Numbered from the stretch's first letter, positions 28,328-37,909 are shown. The stretch is DNA of 64,000 bases from Gammaproteobacteria bacterium (GCA_030147845.1 JASBUN010000016.1:50163-114162); one strand, 5' to 3'. Numbers and translations are program-made. The notes: generated by a model from the sequence alone, not told the origin.

Positions 28328-28369
28328 GGCGGTGTTGCGTCGCCACGGCGCGACACCGCCTTGTTTTTG
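28328..28369 (+). terminator. Rho-independent terminator
   Basis: Twelve-base stem GGCGGTGTTGCG / CGCGACACCGCC with one G-U pair and a nine-base loop, followed by TTGTTTTTG. It starts 16 bases after the luciferase-like gene. Textbook intrinsic terminator. Confidence 0.85.
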
Positions 28370-28618
28370 CCGCGGCGACCGATGCGCCAACGCCCTTCCA
28401 CGTTCCGCCCCCCTCGATGCCAAGGCCGCCGCACCATAGCGCGTGCGGCTGGTCGAGTCCGACTCACTTCAGGCCGGTGCCGCGAGCGGCATTTTTTCGC
28501 CGCCGAAGACCGGATTTTGCTCAAGAGTCGCTGATTCGTGCCGCCATAGAGTTAAGCCGGTAAGGTATATAAAAGGGAATCGTCTGGCTCATGTGCGCAA
28601 AAAATTAGAGAACGGGCC
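28370..28618. other. Upstream region of the cache-GAF-GGDEF-EAL gene
   Basis: No gene seen. AT-rich bases about 28560-28610 may hold the promoter, but no clear boxes were assigned. Confidence 0.4.
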
Positions 28619-31600
28619 ATGACGGTGGACGGCAAGCAGACAAAGTGTATCGGTTCGATAGACGACACACGCGGATGGTCGATGTCGGGGCTGCGCGGTC
28701 GCTTGTTGGCGCTGGTGGCCGTGACGCTAGTGCCGGCCTTTTGTATCGTGCTCTATGGAGGTCACCGCGAGCGCACCTTAGCGCTCAGGGATGCGGAACA
28801 TCGCGCCTCGGTACTTACCCAGCAGATAACTGCTGCGCAGGCTTCGGCGATCGACAACATGCGTACGCTGCTGGCGGCGCTGGCAACCATTCCCGCCATC
28901 AGCCGCGCGCCATATCCGTGTCCCGCTTTTCTCTCCGACTATGTTCGCCACCAGCACCGTCTGGCCAATATCGGTGTCATGGATACTACCGGAAGATTGG
29001 TCTGCAGCGCGGCCAAACCGATGCAACACGGCTTGGATTTCTCTGATCGACCCTATTACCGGCGCGCGCTTGCGCGCCGCGAATTTGCCTTGGGTGGGTA
29101 TCAGATTGGCCGCATTACGGGTCTGCGCACGCTGGTGGCGGCCTATCCGATCTTGGATGCACGTGGTCGGGTACAGCGAGTCTTGTTTGCCGCAATGCGG
29201 CTGAATTGGTTAAATGGAGCAGCTTCCATTGAAGGGCTTCCGGCGGGCGCGACGTTCACTGTCATCGACAGCGATGATCGCGTGCTAGCGCGTTATCCAA
29301 GTACGGGCGACTTGCTCGGTAAGCGCGCGCCGGAGGCGACCGCAATCAATGACCCGAGCAATAGAAACAATTCCCGCGGCCCGGTATCGGTACGGGCCAA
29401 GCTCGATGGCCAAGAGTGGCTGATCACCTACGCGCGTGTGAGTGATAGACACCAGCTAGGCGATCTTCGTGTGCTGGTGGCCATGCCAACCGCGATTGCA
29501 TTCGCCAATGCTGATCAGGCCACATACCGAAATCTGGCGTTCCTCACCTTGCTAGGGCTATTGGGCTTGTGGTTGGCGTGGGTGGCCGGTGACCTGCTGG
29601 TCTTACGTCCCGTACAGCATTTGGTTCTGGCGGCACGTCGAATCGCGCACGGTGACCTCGAAGCACGCGCCAAAATTAACGCCGGTCCGCATGAAATCGT
29701 GACACTAGGGCACGCGTTTGACGATATGGCGGCGAGCCTGCAGCAACGCAGCCGTGAGAGTGACGAGCAGAATGCACGCATTGCCCGCCTCAATCGCATC
29801 TATCAAGTACTCAGTGCCATCAACGGCGCGATTATGCGTATCCGCGACCGCGATCAATTGCTGCAGGAAGCATGCCGTATTGCGGTTGAGCTGGGACGTT
29901 TTCGATTCGCATGGGTTGGCCTGATGGAACCCAACCAAGATGCGCTCGTATGCGCTGCCAGCGCCGGCGATGGACAGGAATTTGTCAGCCATGCGGTGGT
30001 TACCATCGACCCTACTACGCCGCAAGGTCGCGGCTTGATGAGCACTGCCACCCGCCGGGGCAGGCATGCGGTGTCAAATGACGTGCAGCACGACATCCGA
30101 CTTTTGGCGTGGCGTGACAATTTTGCCAAACTGGGTATCCATTCGGCCGCTGCATTCCCATTGCGTGTACAGCGGCGAGTGGTCGGCGCGTTGGCGCTTT
30201 ATACGGAAGAACGTTCCTTTTTTGACCAAGAAGAGTTGGCGCTATTCGATGAGTTAGCGGCTGACACCTCGCTGGGCTTGGAGCATATCGACAAGGAGCG
30301 ACAAATCAATTATCTGGCGTATTGGGATCCATTGACCAATTTACCCAATCGCAGCCTGTTCGAGGATCGACTACAGCAGAGCTTGTCGCGCGCCGAGCGT
30401 TCCGGCACGCAGGTCGCCGTATTGGCGATCGACATCGTGCATTTTGGGCGTATAAACGACACCAAAGGTCGGGCTACCGGCGACCGCGTACTGCAAGAAG
30501 TGGCCGGCCGGCTTGGCCGCGTAGTACGCGAAAGTGAATCATTGGGCGATCTCGGCACCCAGGCCGCGCGCGTATCCGGACATGAGTTTGGACTGATATT
30601 GAGCGAGATTAACGATTCCGCCATTGCCGAAGCGGTGGCGTCACGTATCACCTCTGCTCTGGCCGCGCCGATTGCACTGGAGAGCGAAGAGATTTCGGTC
30701 ACCGTGCGCATCGGCGCGGCGATATACCCACAAGACGGTGGCCACAGTGAGTTCCTGTTGCACAATGCGCAAATTGCCGTACATAGCTCGTCGGAAACCA
30801 GGCTGCAATCGTTGGTGTACTATTCGCCGGAAATGGATACCGCAGCCAAGGAGCGCTACGCGCTTGAGCAGGCACTCCATGACGCGGTCGAGCATCAACA
30901 ATTTTATCTCGAATATCAGCCGCGCGTAGATGCCCGCACGGGGCAGTTGGCCGGGGTCGAAGCGCTGCTGCGGTGGCAGCGTCCCGGCGTTGGCAGCGTG
31001 GCGCCCGATCAGTTCATTCCAGTATTGGAAGAAACCGGCCTCATCGATCGGGTGAGCGAATGGGTGGCCCGTACCGCCTTCGCCCAACGCCTCGCCTGGC
31101 AAACATTGGTACCCGACTCATTCGTGGTCTCGATTAACGCATCGAGCCACGAGTTCCGCACCAACTATGTCAAGCGAATGCGGGCCGTAGTAGATGAGAT
31201 TGGCGTGCGAACCGATTGGCTTGAGATCGAGATTACCGAAACCGGCCTGGTCGAAAACGGCAATGCCACTTTGGAAATGCTGTCGGCGTTAAAGGAGCTT
31301 GGTTTTCGTTTGTCGGTGGATGACTTCGGCACCGGCTATTCGTCGCTCAGTTACCTACGCCAATTTCCGGTCGACACGCTAAAGATCGACCGCAGTTTCG
31401 TACGCGATATCGATCGGGACGAGGAAGCGTTGTCCATTGTGCGTTCGGTCATGGGTTTAGCGGCGGCGCTCAGATTAACGGTCGTGGCCGAAGGGGTTGA
31501 GACCGAGCAGCAACTGCGCCTATTGTCGGCCGAGGGTTGCCAGGAAATCCAAGGTTACTATTTCAGCCGGCCACTGGCGCCGGCGGCATTAGAGATGCTC

Positions 31601-31735
31601 GTAAACGACCAGCTTCCGTTCCAGGTGTTCGACACTCCAGTTCTCGACTCTTCGACGGCCGCGGCAACCCCCGGTGCGCGATCGGAGCCACGAGCAAAAT
31701 TGAATCCTCGCCGGCGCAATAATCCTACGAAATGA
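28619..31735 (+). CDS. Membrane cache-HAMP-GAF-GGDEF-EAL c-di-GMP protein
   Basis: Inner-membrane signalling protein of 1038 residues. A first helix (about 30-47), a periplasmic cache-like sensor (NIGVMDTTGRLVCSA, FSDRPYYRRAL), a second helix (about 302-325) and a HAMP linker (RPVQHLVLAARRIAHGDLEARAK) precede a GAF domain (about 400-550). The GGDEF domain starts DPLTNLPNRSLF but reads SGHEF at the active site, and an insertion replaces the usual RxxD inhibitory site, so cyclase activity is unlikely. The EAL domain keeps EALLRW, EITET, VDDFGTGYSS, LKIDRSF, AEGVE and QGYYFSRPL, so it is a likely c-di-GMP phosphodiesterase. The ATG at 28682 is an alternative start. Confidence 0.93.
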   Translation: MTVDGKQTKCIGSIDDTRGWSMSGLRGRLLALVAVTLVPAFCIVLYGGHRERTLALRDAEHRASVLTQQITAAQASAIDNMRTLLAALATIPAISRAPYPCPAFLSDYVRHQHRLANIGVMDTTGRLVCSAAKPMQHGLDFSDRPYYRRALARREFALGGYQIGRITGLRTLVAAYPILDARGRVQRVLFAAMRLNWLNGAASIEGLPAGATFTVIDSDDRVLARYPSTGDLLGKRAPEATAINDPSNRNNSRGPVSVRAKLDGQEWLITYARVSDRHQLGDLRVLVAMPTAIAFANADQATYRNLAFLTLLGLLGLWLAWVAGDLLVLRPVQHLVLAARRIAHGDLEARAKINAGPHEIVTLGHAFDDMAASLQQRSRESDEQNARIARLNRIYQVLSAINGAIMRIRDRDQLLQEACRIAVELGRFRFAWVGLMEPNQDALVCAASAGDGQEFVSHAVVTIDPTTPQGRGLMSTATRRGRHAVSNDVQHDIRLLAWRDNFAKLGIHSAAAFPLRVQRRVVGALALYTEERSFFDQEELALFDELAADTSLGLEHIDKERQINYLAYWDPLTNLPNRSLFEDRLQQSLSRAERSGTQVAVLAIDIVHFGRINDTKGRATGDRVLQEVAGRLGRVVRESESLGDLGTQAARVSGHEFGLILSEINDSAIAEAVASRITSALAAPIALESEEISVTVRIGAAIYPQDGGHSEFLLHNAQIAVHSSSETRLQSLVYYSPEMDTAAKERYALEQALHDAVEHQQFYLEYQPRVDARTGQLAGVEALLRWQRPGVGSVAPDQFIPVLEETGLIDRVSEWVARTAFAQRLAWQTLVPDSFVVSINASSHEFRTNYVKRMRAVVDEIGVRTDWLEIEITETGLVENGNATLEMLSALKELGFRLSVDDFGTGYSSLSYLRQFPVDTLKIDRSFVRDIDRDEEALSIVRSVMGLAAALRLTVVAEGVETEQQLRLLSAEGCQEIQGYYFSRPLAPAALEMLVNDQLPFQVFDTPVLDSSTAAATPGARSEPRAKLNPRRRNNPTK

Positions 31736-31799
31736 TTTAAATATACATAATAACTACTTGTAATAATTAGTTATTTATTTAATAATCTAGCGACAGAAA

Positions 31800-33740
31800 C
31801 TACAATTTTTGCGTGTACTCAGCCTGCATGCGCCCTAAGAAGTCGTCCTCGGCAATCGGGATGCTGTAGTAGTAACCTTGATAGATCATGCATTCGTGGT
31901 CACGCAAGAATTGCGCCTCCTCCAGCGTCTCGACGCCTTCGGCGATGACATCGAGCCCAAGATGGTGAGCCACGGCGATAATTGACCGCGTAATTTCGGC
32001 GCTATTCTTGGCGCGATGCACGTTGCGCACAAAAGATTGATCGATTTTCAGGGTGTCGAGCGGCAATTGTTTGAGGTAGCGCAAGGAAGAATAACCTGTA
32101 CCAAAATCATCGATGGCGAATTTGATGCCCATCGATGATAACGCCTGCATTTTCTCGGCGGTTTCCTCCACGTTTCCCAACAACATACCTTCGGTAATTT
32201 CTAACTCCAGGCGGTTCGGCACAACGCCATACTCTTGCAGCAGTGCTTGGATATGTTCAACAAACGAAGCTTGAGCAAACTGCTTGGGACTGACGTTCAC
32301 GGATAGTCGCGCGCGTTGTTCATGGTCGCTGGGTTGCCACTTGCACAGCATTTCGCAGGCGCGCTGCAGTACCCAATCGCCAATGTCCAGGATCAATCCG
32401 GTTTCTTCCGCAATGGGAATGAACTCGGCCGGTGAAATTGCTCCACGCACCGGATGTTTCCAGCGCAGCAACGCTTCGGCGCCGACCGTACGACCATGGA
32501 TATCAACCTGCGGCTGGAACACCAAGTGCAATTCCGCGCGCACCAGCGCGTCGCGCAAATCGTTCTCCAATTGCAGCTTCGAAAGCATCACGTCCTGCAT
32601 CGTGGGTAAATAAAATTCGATGCTATTTCTGCCCTGCTCCTTGGCCCTCGACAACGCCAATTCCGCCTGTTGCAGCAACTGCGCCATATCGTCGGCTCGA
32701 GTAGGATACAGTGTGATGCCGATACTTGCGGTTACGTGGAGAGCGATACCGTGGGTCTCGTACGGCGCCGCTAACAGCGTCTGCAAGTTGAGCGCGACGG
32801 TACGTGCTTCGCGGGCGGCGGCGGCCGATTGTCTGTCGAGGTCGGTAATCAGCACGGCGAATTGATCACCGGCGATGCGCGACACGGTATCTTCGAGCCG
32901 AATATGTCGTTTCAGGCGCGCCGCGATCTCTTGCAAAAAGGCGTCACCCGCGCTGTGCCCGAGCGAATCACTGATCGATTTGAAGCGATCCAGGCCAATG
33001 GATAAGATGGCGCCCCGACTCTGGTTGCGCGTACACCGGGCGCTGTCTTGTTCAAGACGTTCCAGCAATTGTCCGCGGTTTGGCAGTCCGGTCAGCGCGT
33101 CAAAATGCGATTGGAATTCGATCAAGGCCTCTGCTTCGTCGCGCGCCTCACGCATGGCCAATGCATCCGCGATGGCGTTGCGGTAACGTAATGCGGCGAT
33201 CGAAACCATGATCAGAAAGAAGCAAGTCATGCCCGCCATCGGCAGCGCGATCGATAGCTCGAGACCGATTAGCCGCACAATCAGAGGAACCATCATGGGG
33301 ATCAAAAAAGCGATCGCCGCCGTCCACATGGACGACAACGTAGTAACCGCGCCAGCCGCCATACCGGCGATGACGAAGATCACAAATAGCTGATATACCA
33401 AGTCGCCGGCGGGAAACAACATATAAGCGCCGGCGCCCCAAAGTACGCCGGACAAGGTCGAGCCGGCTAGAAATCGCCGCGCCCACGGCCGCATGGCTCC
33501 CACATCGGGCACGTTGCGTTTGAAGCGCACATAAATGCCAACTCGCCAGGCGGTGAGGATCATGATGGTCGAAAGCCAACCCAGCAGCATCGCGGCGGGC
33601 AAGATGGACCAAAGGACTGCCACCACCACGATGCTGTTCACCGCGATGGCAAAGAGCGATATCGGCAAGGCCGCGTACAATTGTCGAACTTGGCCGGCGT
33701 AGAGATGTTCTCTAGATTTTGTCAGGTACTGCGGCGCCAC
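31800..33740 (-). CDS. Membrane GGDEF-EAL c-di-GMP protein
   Basis: Inner-membrane protein of 646 residues. About six hydrophobic helices (residues 20-195) form a MASE-like membrane sensor. The GGDEF domain (FDALTGLPNRGQLL) reads AGDQF at the active site but keeps an RxxD inhibitory site (RLED) five residues before it. The EAL domain keeps EALLRWKHP, NVSPKQF, EITEG, IDDFGTGYSSLRYL, LKIDQSF, AEGVE and QGYYYS, so net phosphodiesterase activity is expected. It starts at a GTG with GGGGAG upstream. It converges with the neighbouring GGDEF-EAL gene across only 64 AT-rich bases. Confidence 0.93.
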   Translation of the reverse strand: MAPQYLTKSREHLYAGQVRQLYAALPISLFAIAVNSIVVVAVLWSILPAAMLLGWLSTIMILTAWRVGIYVRFKRNVPDVGAMRPWARRFLAGSTLSGVLWGAGAYMLFPAGDLVYQLFVIFVIAGMAAGAVTTLSSMWTAAIAFLIPMMVPLIVRLIGLELSIALPMAGMTCFFLIMVSIAALRYRNAIADALAMREARDEAEALIEFQSHFDALTGLPNRGQLLERLEQDSARCTRNQSRGAILSIGLDRFKSISDSLGHSAGDAFLQEIAARLKRHIRLEDTVSRIAGDQFAVLITDLDRQSAAAAREARTVALNLQTLLAAPYETHGIALHVTASIGITLYPTRADDMAQLLQQAELALSRAKEQGRNSIEFYLPTMQDVMLSKLQLENDLRDALVRAELHLVFQPQVDIHGRTVGAEALLRWKHPVRGAISPAEFIPIAEETGLILDIGDWVLQRACEMLCKWQPSDHEQRARLSVNVSPKQFAQASFVEHIQALLQEYGVVPNRLELEITEGMLLGNVEETAEKMQALSSMGIKFAIDDFGTGYSSLRYLKQLPLDTLKIDQSFVRNVHRAKNSAEITRSIIAVAHHLGLDVIAEGVETLEEAQFLRDHECMIYQGYYYSIPIAEDDFLGRMQAEYTQKL

Positions 33741-33955
33741 AACAACGCTCCCCCTAACGATGGGACGATTGGATCACTCCGACGATACCAGTTGGGGGGG
33801 GATTGGTATCTCGGGATATTGTTTAGGCGCATTATGACAACCCAGCCGCTTATGAGCAACCGAACACGATCATGTGCCGCAGCCGAGATGTTGGAATGAG
33901 TTGGAGCGAGCGCCCCGTGGCGAGCACCGGCGTGCCGCCGGTGATGTCGATGCGC

Positions 33956-34222
33956 TTAGTTCTTCGATCGTTTGTGGAAGTCGATGACTACCTCATCGAC
34001 GCTGCGACGCACGTACTCCACTTTCACTAACCCGCCGTAGCGGGCGCCGATCTGCTGTAATAGTGGCAGTGGATCGTGATCATTGATAAAACGCATGGTC
34101 TCGTTCGCAACCAAGGCGTCCAGGGCACCGAAAATTGCGGCATGGCGGAAACGCTTCGCTATTCCTCGCGCATCGAATTGGAACCGTTGATCGGACGAAA
34201 TCGCGAGAGGATTGCCTTGCAT
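33956..34222 (-). CDS. DUF2249-domain protein
   Basis: Small cytoplasmic protein of 88 residues with the DUF2249 pattern: FDARGIAKRFRHAAIFGALDALVANETMRFINDHDPLPLLQQIGARYGG. DUF2249 proteins are common near respiratory, nitrogen-oxide and sulfur genes; no biochemical role is settled. The ATG at 34222 is chosen over a TTG two codons upstream. It is last in the dsr-type gene cluster, 77 bases after the DsrC-like gene, so an accessory role in sulfur or redox metabolism is inferred. Confidence 0.8.
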   Translation of the reverse strand: MQGNPLAISSDQRFQFDARGIAKRFRHAAIFGALDALVANETMRFINDHDPLPLLQQIGARYGGLVKVEYVRRSVDEVVIDFHKRSKN

Positions 34223-34299
34223 ACCCAAGACCCCCTAGTCGAGTGATGCGGGACCGGAACCCCGGCTGTTTAGCGCGTTCGTTCACCCGGCTGGGCTGG

Positions 34300-34653
34300 T
34301 CAGCCGGTGCTCCAGGCACGTGGGCGGCGCATGCCGGCGATCTTGCACGTCTGCTGCATATAGCCGTAGGGGAATAGGCGGTACAGCTCAGCACGCGCAT
34401 TCCGACCGTAGCCGCCTTCGGTAGCCAGATATTTGATGACAAAACGGGCATCGGCGGCGATCAAATGTTCCTCATAGTAGTCGCGCATAAAATTCAGGAT
34501 ACGCCAGTGGTCTTCCGTCAGTTCCAGCCCATCTCGGCGTGCAAGCTCTATGGCCACTTCAGGCGTCCAGTCAAGTGGGTCGAGAAGATAGCCGTCCTCG
34601 TTGGTAGCCAGTGTGACGTCGTTCGCGACTAACTCCGATACTTGTGCGTTCAC
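34300..34653 (-). CDS. DsrC/TusE-family sulfur-carrier-like protein lacking the terminal Cys
   Basis: Protein of 117 residues of the DsrC/TusE family (NEDGYLLDPLDWTPEVAIELARRDGLELTEDHWRILNFMRDYYEE, then YRLFPYGYMQQTCKIAG). In DsrC two C-terminal cysteines form the trisulfide with sulfite reductase; here the upstream one is present (TCKIAG) but the penultimate one is absent: the tail reads MRRPRAWSTG. TusE has the opposite pattern. It may be a DsrC-like paralogue with another role, or carry a late frameshift. It starts at a GTG with AGGAG nine bases upstream. It lies in the dsrAB cluster between the CBS and DUF2249 genes. Confidence 0.88.
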   Translation of the reverse strand: MNAQVSELVANDVTLATNEDGYLLDPLDWTPEVAIELARRDGLELTEDHWRILNFMRDYYEEHLIAADARFVIKYLATEGGYGRNARAELYRLFPYGYMQQTCKIAGMRRPRAWSTG

Positions 34654-34775
34654 AATATTGTGCTCCTGTTTTATTCAGTTCGCCGGACAACCCGACCAGC
34701 CTTCGTGGTTCAGTCGGCTACACCGCGGCCAATTCGCATACTGACTTTTATACGCCAACGGTGCATTGATCTGCG

Positions 34776-35453
34776 TCAAGCGTTCACCGGGCTGTGTCGC
34801 GGCGCCCGCAATTCGGCGCCAGGTCGTAGCGGCGCCTTAGCGGTGCAAACCGACGGTTCGTTCATGACCATGGCGCGTACGATATCGGTGCGTGTGACAA
34901 TGCCGCAGACGTGTTCATCGGCATCGACCACCAGCACGCTTCTGATGTGCTTGCGCTGCATGGTATCCATCACGCGGTGTAGCGTGTCGGCCCGTGAGAC
35001 AGTGACGGGCCGGCGCGTCATCGCCTGTTCGACCGGTGTACCGAGTCCATTGATGTGTTGTACATTGCTGAAGATGCGCCCGAGCCGGTGCCATAAACTG
35101 CAGCTCGAATGCCGGCATGGCAAGCCGAGCGCACTCAGTAGATCGGCTTCAGTGAGGACACCTAGTGCGTGGCGATCATTGTCGAGCACCGGAATTACAC
35201 GTACGTGCTCGGTCAAGAACACGCGGGCGGCGTCGGCCAGTGTGTTTTGCGGCACGACCGAAATCAAGCCGGTGGTCATCACGTCTCGCACCGACACGTC
35301 TTCAGCGTGCCGCATATCGGCGTACTTGCACGCCAGCCGATAGAGATCGACCAGATCTTCCGGGATCACGTCGATATACGTGTTCATTTCCTTCATCGCG
35401 TAAACAAAATCCTCTTCCGTGAGTTCAGGGCAAGATGCTTGTGCTGTTGCCAC
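34776..35453 (-). CDS. CBS-domain-pair protein of the dsr cluster
   Basis: Cytoplasmic protein of about 225 residues. A short N-terminal helical part (ELTEEDFVYAMKEMNTYIDVIPEDLVDLYRLACKYADMRHAED) precedes two CBS domains (VRDVMTTGLISVVPQNTLADAARVFLTEHVRVIPVLDND and EQAMTRRPVTVSRADTLHRVMDTMQRKHIRSVLVVDAD). CBS pairs usually bind AMP, ATP or SAM and regulate a partner. The GTG at 35453 is preferred because GGAGGAAAGG lies just before it; an ATG at 35471 would translate that ribosome site. It lies 97 bases after dsrB, so a sensor of energy state for sulfur metabolism is an inference only. Confidence 0.82.
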   Translation of the reverse strand: MATAQASCPELTEEDFVYAMKEMNTYIDVIPEDLVDLYRLACKYADMRHAEDVSVRDVMTTGLISVVPQNTLADAARVFLTEHVRVIPVLDNDRHALGVLTEADLLSALGLPCRHSSCSLWHRLGRIFSNVQHINGLGTPVEQAMTRRPVTVSRADTLHRVMDTMQRKHIRSVLVVDADEHVCGIVTRTDIVRAMVMNEPSVCTAKAPLRPGAELRAPRHSPVNA

Positions 35454-35550
35454 GATACCTTTCCTCCCCATGACCGCAGAGGACGTATACTGCCGGCAGT
35501 GAGCGAACGCCTGAACCTATCATCCACGCTCTGCCGGCAGCGCCGGGCTC

Positions 35551-36624
35551 TTAGAAGCGAATATGCGCCGATGTATTCAATCCGTGCCTATGGGCGCGCC
35601 AGTTATCAATGTGAAAGCGTGTAAACGGAAAGCCGGTCAATTCGAAGAAGCGTGGCCAGCCGATGCGATCGATCCATTCGCCCATACGTTCCCACGCATG
35701 TGCATTTTCCTTGTAGCACTCCAGTATCTTGCGTACCGCCGCAACCGCTTCCGGCCAGCGCGGCGGGTTATTCGGTAGACCGGCGACAACCAGTTTTTGG
35801 TATGCCGGTTTCGATCGCGCATTGGAGTTCTTGCCACCGACCCAAATGGCCAGCTTCGAGTTCTCCGGATCATTGATTTGCATCGGCGGACAGGGCGGAT
35901 AGCAGGCACCGCAGCAAATGCATTTCTTTTCATCGACTTCCAGTGATGGCTTGCCATTGACCAGCGCCGGACGAATGGCCGCTACCGGACAACGCGCTAC
36001 CACAGATGGGCGTTCGCAGACATTGGCAACCAGATCGTGATTGATTTTGGGTGGTTTGGTGTGCTGGATGTTGATGGCGATATCGGCTTGGCCGCCGCAA
36101 TTGATCTGGCAGCACGAGGTCGATAACCGCACCCGGTTGGGCATTTCCTCATTGGTGAACTCATGAAAAATGTCGTCCATGACCGATTTCACCAAGCCTG
36201 AGGCATCACTGGCGGGAATATCACAGTGCAGCCAACCCTGCGTATGCGCGACCGTGGATACCGAATTACCGGTGCCCCCGACCGGAAATCCTTCTTCGGT
36301 TAGTTTGGCCACCAGCGCGGCGACCCTGCTCTCATCGGCCAACATGAATTCGATATTGCTGCGTATGGTGAAGCGCACATGGCCGTCACCGAATTCATCG
36401 GCGATAGAGCAGAGCTTACGGATGGTGTCGGTGTCCATCTGACGGCAAGTCCCGGCGCGTACGGTCCAGATCTGATCGCCGGTGTGTGAAACGTGGCGCA
36501 GCACGCCCGGGCGTGGTCGGTCGTGCCACGCCCAGTTGCCAAAGTTCTTACGCATCACTGGATGCATGTACTGAAAGGGGTCCGGAACGCCGCTTTCGAT
36601 TGGGTTTCGTGCTTCAGTCGACAT
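35551..36624 (-). CDS. dsrB: Sulfite reductase, dissimilatory type, beta subunit
   Basis: Beta subunit of siroheme [4Fe-4S] sulfite reductase, 357 residues. The siroheme/cluster cysteines are in LSTSCCQINCGGQADIAI (C171, C172, C176) with C203 and C212 (NVCERPSVVARCPVAAIRPA). A ferredoxin domain follows with C235, C238, C241 and C245 (KKCICCGACYPPC). The ATG at 36624 has AGGAG eight bases upstream. It lies 46 bases after dsrA. In sulfur oxidisers the enzyme runs from persulfide to sulfite; in reducers the reverse. No residue read here decides between them; the gammaproteobacterial context favours the oxidative type. Confidence 0.96.
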   Translation of the reverse strand: MSTEARNPIESGVPDPFQYMHPVMRKNFGNWAWHDRPRPGVLRHVSHTGDQIWTVRAGTCRQMDTDTIRKLCSIADEFGDGHVRFTIRSNIEFMLADESRVAALVAKLTEEGFPVGGTGNSVSTVAHTQGWLHCDIPASDASGLVKSVMDDIFHEFTNEEMPNRVRLSTSCCQINCGGQADIAINIQHTKPPKINHDLVANVCERPSVVARCPVAAIRPALVNGKPSLEVDEKKCICCGACYPPCPPMQINDPENSKLAIWVGGKNSNARSKPAYQKLVVAGLPNNPPRWPEAVAAVRKILECYKENAHAWERMGEWIDRIGWPRFFELTGFPFTRFHIDNWRAHRHGLNTSAHIRF

Positions 36625-36670
36625 AGTACAACTCCTGCACACTGGATGTTACGTAGAGGGAATCGAAACC

Positions 36671-37909
36671 TTAGGCGCTGGCTTCGCCCGTGTGGCGTTG
36701 GTTCCACTTCTCGGCCTCTTCCTCCCACATATCCGTGCGGACGAAGGAATTGGTGCGCGGCTGGGACACCATTGCCGGATCGACTTCTATGCCGATGCCC
36801 TCGAGGAAGTTCTCCAAACCAATACGTTCAATCATTTCGCCGCAGCGCTCGTGCTCGAGGCCGTTCTCTGCCCAAAAGTCGATGATTTCCGAGCCCAGTT
36901 CGGTCAGGCGCTCGTAGTCCTCGGCGTTTTCCAGTTTCATGAACGGCACGATGACGGAACCAAACAAATCGCCGATCTTGAGCGTACGCTTGCCACCGAC
37001 CAGGACGGATACACCGCGATCTTTACCTGGTGAGAGTGCTTTGGTCATGACGTTGATGCAGTGCATACAGTGAACACAGTTATGATTGTCGACCGTCAGC
37101 GTGTCGTCGTCGTTCAGACTCATACAGCGGGTTGGGCATCGGCTGGTGACATTATCGAGAACGTAGTTACGACCCTTTTCGGCAATGAATTCGCCGACCT
37201 TGGCTTGGTCAATCTGGATATCGTCTCGCCAGGTTCCGATAACGGCCATATCGGCGCGTTGGATGGAATTCATGCAGTCATTGGGACAGCCTGAGAACTT
37301 GAATTTGAACTTGTAAGGCAGTGCCGGGCGGTGCAGATCGTCGGTGAAATTATTGAGCACTTCGCGGTGCGCACGGGCTTCGTTGAAACAGGAATGCTCG
37401 CAGCGCGCCGAACCGACACAGGACATCGAGGTGCGGACCGAGGGACCGGCGCCGCCCATATCAAAGCCTAGCGCGTTGAACTCGTCGAAGGCAGGTTGTA
37501 CGCTCTCGCTGCGCGCACCCTGAAACATGATGTCGCCGCTCTGGCCATGAAAGGCGATCAGCCCGGAACCATGGCGGTCCCAGATATCGGCCAGCTTGCG
37601 CAATATATCAGTGTTGTAATGCATGCCGGCGGGCGGCATGATGCGGAGCGTATGGAACTCGCGCGAGGCCGGAAATTTATCTGCGACTTCGGAAAATCGA
37701 GGGATTACGCCACCGCCGTAGCCATACACACTGATCGTGCCGCCCTTCCAGTAGCCCTTTTTGGTCTGGTAGGAATGCTCGAGTTGCCCTAACAGGTCGC
37801 CGATCATCTCGCTCTTATTGGACAACGCCTTTAGGCCGGTGACGAAACTAGGCCATGGACCTGGTTCCAACTGGTCGAGGTTAGGTGTTGGATGATGTTT
37901 CTTGGCCAT
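36671..37909 (-). CDS. dsrA: Sulfite reductase, dissimilatory type, alpha subunit
   Basis: Alpha subunit of dissimilatory-type sulfite reductase, 412 residues. The siroheme-[4Fe-4S] motif C-x5-C (C164, C170 in SCVGSARC) and C-x3-C (C208, C212 in SGCPNDC) are intact, as is the ferredoxin domain (C258, C278, C281, C284). PPAGMHYNTDILRKLADIWDRHGSGL is typical DsrA. The ATG at 37909 has AGGGG upstream; a longer reading to 38008 adds a hydrophobic tail from intergenic sequence. It leads dsrA-dsrB-CBS-dsrC-like-DUF2249. A LysR gene is divergent 126 bases away. dsrEFH, dsrMKJOP, dsrL and dsrD are not in the window. Confidence 0.96.
   Translation of the reverse strand: MAKKHHPTPNLDQLEPGPWPSFVTGLKALSNKSEMIGDLLGQLEHSYQTKKGYWKGGTISVYGYGGGVIPRFSEVADKFPASREFHTLRIMPPAGMHYNTDILRKLADIWDRHGSGLIAFHGQSGDIMFQGARSESVQPAFDEFNALGFDMGGAGPSVRTSMSCVGSARCEHSCFNEARAHREVLNNFTDDLHRPALPYKFKFKFSGCPNDCMNSIQRADMAVIGTWRDDIQIDQAKVGEFIAEKGRNYVLDNVTSRCPTRCMSLNDDDTLTVDNHNCVHCMHCINVMTKALSPGKDRGVSVLVGGKRTLKIGDLFGSVIVPFMKLENAEDYERLTELGSEIIDFWAENGLEHERCGEMIERIGLENFLEGIGIEVDPAMVSQPRTNSFVRTDMWEEEAEKWNQRHTGEASA

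Noticed and set aside
27337..28524. 395-codon open frame on the minus strand
   Set aside because: It lies antisense to the recognised luciferase-like oxidoreductase gene and its translation is arginine/glutamine-rich with no family features.
34300..34653. Calling the DsrC-like gene a frameshifted dsrC pseudogene
   Set aside because: An alternative frame does give PPTCL, but the in-frame tail is clean and could be a conserved subfamily end; evidence is not enough for a pseudogene call.
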